Shown: in pieces, positions 4,773-9,415 of the stretch
How the letters are laid out: the number at the start of each line of letters is the position of its first letter
Position numbering within the stretch: position 1 is the stretch's first letter
DNA from: an uncultured Treponema sp.
GTDB lineage: Bacteria; Spirochaetota; Spirochaetia; Treponematales; Treponemataceae
Length of the DNA stretch: 9,415 nt
Assembly (NCBI GenBank): GCA_937893155.1
Contig: CALBGU010000137.1
Coordinates: 1-9,415, forward strand
Direction: 5' to 3'
Made by a program: the position numbers and the translations under genes
The notes under the pieces: model-generated
What the model saw: the letters and a program-made list of their open reading frames with translations, nothing else
Databases searched by the model: none
What the model was told of the DNA's origin: nothing

Positions 4773-6143
4773 ATGGCTTGCAAAAGTATCGAAGAAAAAA
4801 AGGTGAATGCGTGTGAAGCAAATCATTTTCATCGCGTAAAAAAGGAAACGCATACGGCGCATCACTGCGAATGTTGTGCGCACGACGATGATGACGGCGA
4901 AGAAGAGCATTCGCTTCCGAAAATTTTTGTGTCGATTGCGCTTTTTGCGGCGGCGATTCTGCTGGAAAAGCTCCCGTTTTTCCGCTCGCAATCTGCGATA
5001 AATCCTGTGGTGCTCAAGGCGGCATTTTTGGCGCTCTATTTCTGCGCGTATATTTTGACGGGCTTGAGTGTGCTCAAAGGCGCGGTGACGGGGCTTTTGA
5101 GGGGAAAAGTGTTCGGCGAGGAATTTTTGATGGGGCTTGCCACGCTGGGCGCGATTGCGATGGGCGAATACAGCGAAGCGGTTGCGGTGATGATTTTGTT
5201 TCAAATCGGCGAATTTTTTGAAGACAAAGCGGTGGATTCTTCCCGCGAGTCCATTACGGAGCTGATGGATATTCGCCCCGACAGTGCGACGGTGAAGCGC
5301 GGCGGAAAGAGCGTTTCGGTGAAGGCGGAAGAGGTGGAAGTCGGGGAAATTATCGAAGTGCGCTCGGGCGAAAAAATTGTGCTCGATGACAATTCGATGC
5401 TTTATTCGCAGTATGAACGCGAACAAATTTTGATTATTGCAGGATTGGCGGCTATTGCAATAAACAACACAACTCTGATTGAACAAGCCACAACAGACAT
5501 AATGACTCGTCTTAAACTTAAAAATTATTTTTTCAACGTACTTGAAGACAAAATTGATACTTCTGTAAATGAAAAATCACCTCTTTCTGTTCTCATGCTA
5601 GATATCGACTTTTTCAAAAAATTCAATGACACTTACGGCCATGCTTGTGGCGATTATGTTTTGCAAGCTGTTTCAAAAATAATTTCAGATGCAATCCGCG
5701 GTCAAGATTTAGCAGGTCGTTACGGTGGAGAAGAATTTGTCGTCATGCTTTTCAACACAAATGCAAAAGAAGCAATGATTGTAGCAGAACGAATTAGAAA
5801 AACAATTGAAAATTATAAATACGAATATGAGGGAGAAAAATTAAAAGTTACAATTTCTATTGGTGTTTCATCTTTGGACTTGGATTCTCCTGCTTCTGCA
5901 AAACAACTTGTAGAATTTGCCGACCGTGCTCTTTACCAATCAAAACAAAACGGAAGAAATCAAGTTTCTTTGGCAACAAAAAAAACTCCGCCTGTAAAAG
6001 AAAATTCAAATATTTTTTTTAAAAAACAGAAAAAGTCTAGCGCGTCCAAAGCGTCAAGTGTCAAAAGCCATACAAGCGCAAAAAAATCGCCGCAAATAAA
6101 CACAGGCAAAACTTCTTCAAAAAAACGAAAAACTGTAAAGTGA
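4773..6143 (+). CDS. Chimeric reading frame: heavy-metal P-type ATPase N-terminus joined in frame to a GAF/GGDEF diguanylate cyclase C-terminus
   Basis: A perfect AAGGAGG (4761-4767) precedes the ATG. Residues 1-205 are the N-terminal part of a ZntA/CadA-type metal exporter: a Cys/His/Asp-rich head (HHCECCAHDDDD at 30-41) in place of a full HMA domain, then membrane segments near 50-66, 80-105 and 115-150. The actuator domain begins (RPDSATVKRGG) and breaks after GEKIVLD. The TGES loop, the CPx metal channel, the DKTG phosphorylation site and the nucleotide-binding domain are all missing, so this part cannot pump metal. From residue 206 the sequence is the end of a GAF-like domain (to about 240) and a full GGDEF domain. 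The latter has the nucleotide-site Asp277, GGEEF at 318-322, and an RxxD inhibitory site at 309-312 at the right distance. A Lys/Ser-rich tail fills 400-456. The cyclase half looks active by motif. Codon and base use change sharply at the join, so the frame is probably artificial. Confidence 0.75.
   Translation: MACKSIEEKKVNACEANHFHRVKKETHTAHHCECCAHDDDDGEEEHSLPKIFVSIALFAAAILLEKLPFFRSQSAINPVVLKAAFLALYFCAYILTGLSVLKGAVTGLLRGKVFGEEFLMGLATLGAIAMGEYSEAVAVMILFQIGEFFEDKAVDSSRESITELMDIRPDSATVKRGGKSVSVKAEEVEVGEIIEVRSGEKIVLDDNSMLYSQYEREQILIIAGLAAIAINNTTLIEQATTDIMTRLKLKNYFFNVLEDKIDTSVNEKSPLSVLMLDIDFFKKFNDTYGHACGDYVLQAVSKIISDAIRGQDLAGRYGGEEFVVMLFNTNAKEAMIVAERIRKTIENYKYEYEGEKLKVTISIGVSSLDLDSPASAKQLVEFADRALYQSKQNGRNQVSLATKKTPPVKENSNIFFKKQKKSSASKASSVKSHTSAKKSPQINTGKTSSKKRKTVK
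5381..5396. other. Junction 1: abrupt change of gene, domain and base composition
   Basis: The P-type ATPase similarity stops within GTGCTCGATGA and the GAF-like sequence continues directly. The break falls inside the actuator domain on the left and inside a GAF domain on the right, not at a linker. G+C in 60-base samples drops from 35 (5101-5160) to 15 (5761-5820). No insertion-sequence end, att-like repeat or duplication is seen, so joining through a few shared bases is the likely mechanism. Confidence 0.75.
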
Positions 6144-6156
6144 AAGTAGGAAACCT

Positions 6157-6801
6157 ATGAATCCTTTTTACAAAATTCGACATCCTTTTTCGTACTCATA
6201 TTTTTATGCAACATTTATTCTTATTGCAGTAAATTTTGTATTTTACATTCTAAGCCTTTCATTTCCATACATCAGTTATTATTGTTCTCTTAATGTTATA
6301 GCCATAACGAAAGGACATTATTTTTGGCAATTCATAACATATATGTTTATCCACGCAAATTGGTCGCACATAATTTCAAATATGCTAGGACTTTTGTTTT
6401 TTGGCGTAAGTTTGGAAAAAGCCATTGGCTCAAAAGAATTTTTGCTTTTCTATTTTTTAACCGGAATTTTAAGTGGTGTTTTTTCATTTTTTGTATATTG
6501 GATTGCAGGAAAATATAATGTCTATCTTATGGGCGCTTCCGGTGCGGTTTATGCCGTTCTTTTAATGTTCGCAGTCGCATATCCCCGTGCAAAAATTTAT
6601 ATTTGGGGAATTTTACCAGTTCCCGCCCCAATCCTTGTTCTAATTTATGCCGCAATTGAAATTTATAGTCAATTTTTTTCATCAGGAAGCGACATTGCAC
6701 ACTTAACGCACCTTGCCGGATTTGGTTTTGCTTGGCTTTATAGCGTTATTCGTTTTGGGGAAAGTCCATGGAAAGTTTGGAAACGAAACTACAGAAATTA
6801 G
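6157..6801 (+). CDS. Rhomboid family intramembrane serine protease
   Basis: The product has 214 residues, starting 13 bases after the cyclase stop with AGGA upstream. It has about six hydrophobic segments and little else, the minimal bacterial rhomboid core. The catalytic Ser is in GASG (Ser128) and the catalytic His in HLTHLAG (His185), forming the dyad. His71 and Asn75 in HANWSHIISN match the oxyanion-side HxxxN of GlpG. WQFITYMFIH (57-66) corresponds to the L1-loop entry seen in many family members. The enzyme would cleave transmembrane segments of partner proteins in the cytoplasmic membrane. Substrates are unknown. The next gene overlaps its 3' end, which implies co-translation and makes the following exported protein a possible partner, though nothing in the sequence proves this. 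Confidence 0.9.
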   Translation: MNPFYKIRHPFSYSYFYATFILIAVNFVFYILSLSFPYISYYCSLNVIAITKGHYFWQFITYMFIHANWSHIISNMLGLLFFGVSLEKAIGSKEFLLFYFLTGILSGVFSFFVYWIAGKYNVYLMGASGAVYAVLLMFAVAYPRAKIYIWGILPVPAPILVLIYAAIEIYSQFFSSGSDIAHLTHLAGFGFAWLYSVIRFGESPWKVWKRNYRN

Positions 6802-7583
6802 TTTTATCATTTTTTCTAGTCATTCTAAATATAGGCGCAATTTCACTTCCTGTTTTTTCCCAAAGTTCTCTTGCATCAAAAAATGATATGTCGAATCTTG
6901 CGACAATGCCCTATCTTACAGTAAATCTGTATTCACTTCTTGACCCCGTTCCTGGAACTGCACAAAGCGACGAAAATGATATTTCAAAACCTTTCTATGA
7001 ATATTCTGTAAAAGAAATAAAAAAACTCGCTCCTTATGTTTTTGAAGGAATGATTTTCGGATTCTCTTTTGAATATACCCCAAGTGATAAGACTCGTGCC
7101 GTAGAAGAATATCTTTCTGTATCTTTTGAACGATCAGTGCCGGCAAAATCTTTGGAAACCTCGCCTGCAAGCAACACTTCTGACACTTCTACATTTTCAT
7201 TGAATGATTTTTCAAAAAATATCACATATTCTGACATCTATATACAAGACAACTGTCTTTTTTGCACAGCAGAATTTTCTCTAACACACAATTTGAGCCA
7301 ACGAGTCCAAAGAAAACAATCCATCTCTATGAAAAAAATTCACGGAAAAGGCTTCGGCAAAGTTTCAGATGGAGAAAAAGGCATTGAAATAGCATTTGAA
7401 CAAGCCATAAAAAATGCAGTCCGCTCTTATGCACAAGGAATCAAAAAAAACAAACCAAAAGAAATTTGCGGAACTGTAATTTTAAAAGACCAACCTAGAA
7501 TTTACATAAAAAGTGGAAAGTATGTTGTTGACACTGATTTTTTCATTGAAAAACTTGAAATTACAGATTATACTGTTTTCTAG
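6768..7583 (+). CDS. Exported protein of unknown function
   Basis: The product has 271 residues. The ATG lies 34 bases inside the rhomboid gene in another frame, with GGGGA seven bases upstream. Residues 9-31 form a signal peptide: Lys at 7 and 10, a hydrophobic core, then PVFSQS with cleavage probably near 31-32. There is no lipobox Cys. The mature part begins with a Ser/Asn/Asp-rich stretch, followed by KLAPYVFEGMIFGFSFEYTP (85-104). A disordered Ser/Thr-rich patch lies at 125-142, and a helical region AFEQAIKNAVRSYAQGI (209-225) leads to a beta-rich end. It is probably periplasmic or outer-membrane associated in a diderm. I recognise no family; LPP20-like lipoproteins show a similar AxxxAxxxAV helix, but this is weak. 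AT-rich codon use matches its neighbours. Confidence 0.8.
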   Translation: MESLETKLQKLVLSFFLVILNIGAISLPVFSQSSLASKNDMSNLATMPYLTVNLYSLLDPVPGTAQSDENDISKPFYEYSVKEIKKLAPYVFEGMIFGFSFEYTPSDKTRAVEEYLSVSFERSVPAKSLETSPASNTSDTSTFSLNDFSKNITYSDIYIQDNCLFCTAEFSLTHNLSQRVQRKQSISMKKIHGKGFGKVSDGEKGIEIAFEQAIKNAVRSYAQGIKKNKPKEICGTVILKDQPRIYIKSGKYVVDTDFFIEKLEITDYTVF

Positions 7584-7667
7584 AGATTGGCGAAAACAAA
7601 AGAAAAATCTAGATTTTGTTTAAAATCGCTTTTTACTCACGATATACCAATTGATAGGAGCAGACTT

Positions 7668-8039
7668 ATGAAAAATTTTAGAAACGCAATACTTGTTTTA
7701 CTCGGACTTATTATTTTTTCCAATGCAGTTTTCGCAATCGAAATAAAAAATTTTGAAGAAAAAACTGATAAATACACTGTAAAAATTCAATACACTGAAG
7801 AAATGAACCAAGCAAAATTTATCTTGACTATTCCTCAAGCACTTTTTGAGCGTTCAAAAGCCTTCAACCTTATGAATGAAAAAATACGAAAATTCCAAAC
7901 TGAACAATTTTATAGTTCATACACACGCGTAAACGAAGATTCAGTTCGCTATAACACAAAAGAAAAAACAGTTGTCTATGTTGCTGATGTCCAATTCAAA
8001 AATAAAGTTTCTGGCATCATTGAAGAAGACGACTTTTAA
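7668..8039 (+). CDS. Small exported protein of unknown function
   Basis: The product has 123 residues. The ATG at 7668 is preferred over the in-frame TTG at 7587 for two reasons: AGGAG stands at 7656-7660, and the chosen start puts a clear signal peptide at the very N-terminus (KNFRNAILVLLGLIIFSNAVFA, cut after Ala23). The mature protein of about 100 residues is charged, with alternating beta-like stretches (KYTVKIQYTEEM, TVVYVADVQF) and an acidic end, EEDDF. It has no cysteine, so no disulfides or lipid anchor. No family is recognised. It lies 84 bases after the other exported protein and may belong to the same transcript, or have its own promoter in that AT-rich gap. Confidence 0.75.
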   Translation: MKNFRNAILVLLGLIIFSNAVFAIEIKNFEEKTDKYTVKIQYTEEMNQAKFILTIPQALFERSKAFNLMNEKIRKFQTEQFYSSYTRVNEDSVRYNTKEKTVVYVADVQFKNKVSGIIEEDDF

Positions 8040-8056
8040 TAGTTTTAATAGTTTTT

Positions 8057-8683
8057 ATGACTCAAACTCAGTGGCAGATTTTCTCAAATTTTCGTAACGA
8101 ATTTAAAAGAAATTGTGAACTTTGGCAAAATGATTTTGCCTCAATCCTTTTGCCACTTCAAAACGATGCTAGAAAAAAAGATAATGTCCCGGATTATCCC
8201 CTAGAAACATCAATTGTGTATAATACAAGCTTAGATGAAATTACACAAAATTCTGATATAAAATTAATTGTAATAGGGGATAATCCTGGCAAAGACGAGC
8301 AGCGCGCAAAAAATCGGCGCTACCTTATAGGACAATCTGGAAAAATTGCAGAAGGCTTTTTTCGCAAAAATCCTGAACTTGGAATTGATTTTAGAAAAAA
8401 TGTCATAATTTTGAACAAAACTCCCATACACACAGCCAAAACAAAAGAGCTCGATTTTTTGCGCGCCCAGAACAAATCTGTCAACGACTTAATCATAAAA
8501 ACACAGCTTTGGATGGCAGAACAAACTTATTACTTACAAGTCGCTTTTGGATGTCAACTTTGGATTGTAGGTTATAGTGAAATTAAAAACAAAGGCGTTT
8601 TTGTTCCTTGGCGAAAAAAACTTGAAGAACTATATCTAAATGATGCAAATTATGACAACCTTTTTGTTTTTCAACATTTTTAG
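8057..8683 (+). CDS. Uracil-DNA-glycosylase-superfamily protein, C-terminus lost at a junction
   Basis: The frame gives 208 residues. The superfamily motif 1 region is clear: LIVIGDNPGKDEQ (70-82), with GxNPG as the uracil-recognition loop and Asp80/Glu81 near the usual catalytic position, then RYLIGQSGK (88-96). NKTPIHTA at 120-127 continues the central sheet, and LWIVGYSE (168-175) is a later strand. The end NLFVFQHF stops just where the family carries its second active-site motif, an His followed by Ser/Pro and the DNA-binding loop. Reading CAACATTTTAGC with one T fewer would give QHFS, so the real gene very likely continues. No ribosome binding site is evident before the ATG, and the 17-base gap to the upstream gene holds a doubled TTTTAATAG. 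The expected role is base-excision repair; the truncated form would probably not work. Confidence 0.72.
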   Translation: MTQTQWQIFSNFRNEFKRNCELWQNDFASILLPLQNDARKKDNVPDYPLETSIVYNTSLDEITQNSDIKLIVIGDNPGKDEQRAKNRRYLIGQSGKIAEGFFRKNPELGIDFRKNVIILNKTPIHTAKTKELDFLRAQNKSVNDLIIKTQLWMAEQTYYLQVAFGCQLWIVGYSEIKNKGVFVPWRKKLEELYLNDANYDNLFVFQHF

Positions 8684-8960
8684 CATTTTCGCCCTTACTT
8701 TCCATAGAGTCTTTGCCACTACCACCGTAAATTGAAACATTGGGATTCCAATTTAGGATTGTGTCATCACCTGCACCTGCGTCTACCGTTACACTTGAGT
8801 TCCATACATTTATGGTATCATTGCCTCCAAGTGCTTTTATAGTTGCACCTTTCAGCGTATTACCAATGTCATCGGCACCTTCAGTCCCCATTACAAGAAG
8901 AGGGTGTACGACTTCAGTATGCTCATCATTAAAGCGTTGCAAATTAAAATGAAGAGTCAT
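8583..8960 (-). CDS. N-terminal part of a calcium-binding repeat (hemolysin/RTX-like) protein with artificial tail
   Basis: The ATG at 8960 is preceded by AAGGAG (8977-8972). A GTG at 8963 is the alternative start; an ATG at 8981 would place the ribosome site inside the gene. Residues 1-10 read MTLHFNLQRF, a short N-terminal tag that I associate with large repeat proteins of Selenomonas-like Negativicutes. Glycine/aspartate nonapeptide-type repeats follow: GTEGADDI, ALGGNDTINV, DAGAGDDTILN and YGGSGKD, to about residue 85. In RTX-type proteins these bind calcium in a beta-roll of a secreted or surface protein. True similarity ends around residue 93 (base about 8680). The remaining 32 or so residues are the antisense of the glycosylase gene, so the real gene should be longer. 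Confidence 0.7.
   Translation of the reverse strand: MTLHFNLQRFNDEHTEVVHPLLVMGTEGADDIGNTLKGATIKALGGNDTINVWNSSVTVDAGAGDDTILNWNPNVSIYGGSGKDSMESKGENAKNVEKQKGCHNLHHLDIVLQVFFAKEQKRLCF
8676..8690. other. Junction 2: glycosylase gene meets an opposite-strand foreign gene
   Basis: The plus-strand glycosylase reading ends in CAACATTTTTAG. In the same bases the minus-strand repeat protein loses its glycine/aspartate pattern (after GENAKN) and continues into the antisense of the glycosylase gene. Base composition and gene direction both change here. The shared CATTTT-AGC bases suggest joining by microhomology or an assembly overlap. No mobile-element end is visible. Confidence 0.65.
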
Positions 8961-9049
8961 CACAATAATCACTCCTTCCATAGAGAAACAACAATATATC
9001 TACAACAATAATATTACGTTTAAACAAATCATGCAATTTAAAAATTACG

Positions 9050-9382
9050 TTAATCTTCGCCATAAGTTAAACCGTCAGCAATTTTAATCGAAAAATGAGT
9101 AATTCCACTTTGCCAATCTTTACTTCTGCCTACAACGAGATGGCAATAATATGGATTTTTGCGATCTTGGATATTCTTGTGTTCAAATTTTGCGACTCTC
9201 TTGGAACCATTATAAATAAACACCCAACGTTCAAATAATCGAGCTTGACCTCTTCTGTAATCGTTAACATAATGACCGATTAACTGAAAACCATAATTTG
9301 ACAAATTGCCTATGTACTGTTCGGCAAAATTTTCTTTTAAATCAATAAGAGTTGAACACATTTTTTTTTCTAACGAATTCAT
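9050..9382 (-). CDS. Small soluble protein of unknown function
   Basis: The product has 110 residues. AAGGAG at 9394-9389 precedes the ATG at 9382 at good spacing, which supports this as a real gene. The protein has no signal peptide or membrane segment. It starts with a Lys/Glu-rich helix (MNSLEKKMCSTLIDLKENFAEQ). The rest is rich in aromatic and basic residues, with beta-like patterns such as RWVFIYNGSKRVAKFEHK and NPYYCHLVVGRS. Two separated Cys (9 and about 80) do not form a recognisable metal motif. No family is recognised. It lies on the same strand, 89 bases before the calcium-binding repeat gene. They may share a transcript, but their composition gives no functional link. Confidence 0.65.
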   Translation of the reverse strand: MNSLEKKMCSTLIDLKENFAEQYIGNLSNYGFQLIGHYVNDYRRGQARLFERWVFIYNGSKRVAKFEHKNIQDRKNPYYCHLVVGRSKDWQSGITHFSIKIADGLTYGED

Positions 9383-9388
9383 ACATAT

Positions 9389-9406
9389 CTCCTTATAAGC
9401 ATTATA
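9389..9406 (-). promoter_or_regulatory. -10 box and ribosome binding site of the 110-residue gene
   Basis: On the minus strand TATAAT occupies 9406-9401 and AAGGAG 9394-9389, six bases before the ATG. Transcription starting near 9394 would give a leader of about a dozen bases that just keeps the ribosome site. The -35 box would lie outside the window. Confidence 0.4.
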
Positions 9407-9415
9407 TTACTAACA

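Noticed and set aside
4524..5486. A 320-residue open frame on the minus strand opposite the repressor and ATPase genes
   Set aside because: It is the antisense shadow of two clearly recognised genes, has a low-complexity His/Arg/Phe-rich product, lacks a ribosome site, and crosses the composition break.
7587..7667. TTG start giving a 150-residue version of the small exported protein
   Set aside because: It would bury the signal peptide and the good AGGAG site inside the gene. The ATG at 7668 explains both.
5385..8690. Treating the AT-rich block as a mobile element
   Set aside because: No integrase, transposase, terminal inverted repeat or target duplication is visible, and the flanks do not form one interrupted locus.
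1..9415. A complete anti-phage defence island
   Set aside because: Only a partial methyltransferase and a secretory-type nuclease are present, with a spacer and the DUF6261 gene between them. No restriction subunit, specificity subunit or known defence cassette is seen in the window.

Overview
The window reads as three blocks of bacterial DNA with different base composition, joined at two abrupt points, about 5385-5396 and about 8676-8690. By hand count, 5101-5160 has 35 G+C of 60, 5761-5820 has 15 of 60, and 8821-8880 has 27 of 60. At both joints a recognisable gene is cut in the middle of a domain. The most economical reading is a chimeric contig or amplification product that links DNA from two or three gut- or rumen-type anaerobes. 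A real rearrangement is not excluded. Taxonomy is inferred from protein style only: the middle block resembles Treponema, the right block resembles Negativicutes (Selenomonas-like), and the left block is unassigned.

Left block (1 to about 5390). A DNA methyltransferase gene on the minus strand runs off the left edge; its start and SAM motif I are visible. A 478-base gene-free stretch follows, with an 87-bp palindromic element, three 42-bp tandem repeats and a strong hairpin. Next comes a DUF6261-type protein of unknown function, then another repeat-bearing spacer. A membrane-anchored DNA/RNA non-specific endonuclease is followed directly by a metallo-beta-lactamase-fold hydrolase (TAA then GTG), probably one operon. 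A metal-resistance operon closes the block: an ArsR/SmtB repressor with a clear promoter and operator, then a heavy-metal P-type ATPase. The ATPase is cut inside its actuator domain.

Middle block (about 5390-8680). This is an AT-rich plus-strand gene string: the C-terminal part of a GAF-GGDEF diguanylate cyclase, a rhomboid protease, two exported proteins of unknown function, and a uracil-DNA-glycosylase-superfamily protein cut at its C-terminal motif. The cyclase part is read in frame with the ATPase part, so the window holds an apparent 456-residue 'zinc ATPase-diguanylate cyclase'. I treat this as a junction product, not a new signalling protein.

Right block (about 8680-9415). Two minus-strand genes: a small unknown protein of 110 residues and, downstream, the N-terminal part of a protein with glycine/aspartate calcium-binding repeats. 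The latter runs across the second joint and picks up an artificial tail read from the antisense of the glycosylase gene.

No CRISPR array, rRNA or tRNA gene, transposase or integrase was seen. The least explained native signals are the 42-bp repeat and hairpin leader before the DUF6261 gene, and two genes with TATAAT boxes 7 and 9 bases before the ATG, which suggests leaderless mRNAs.
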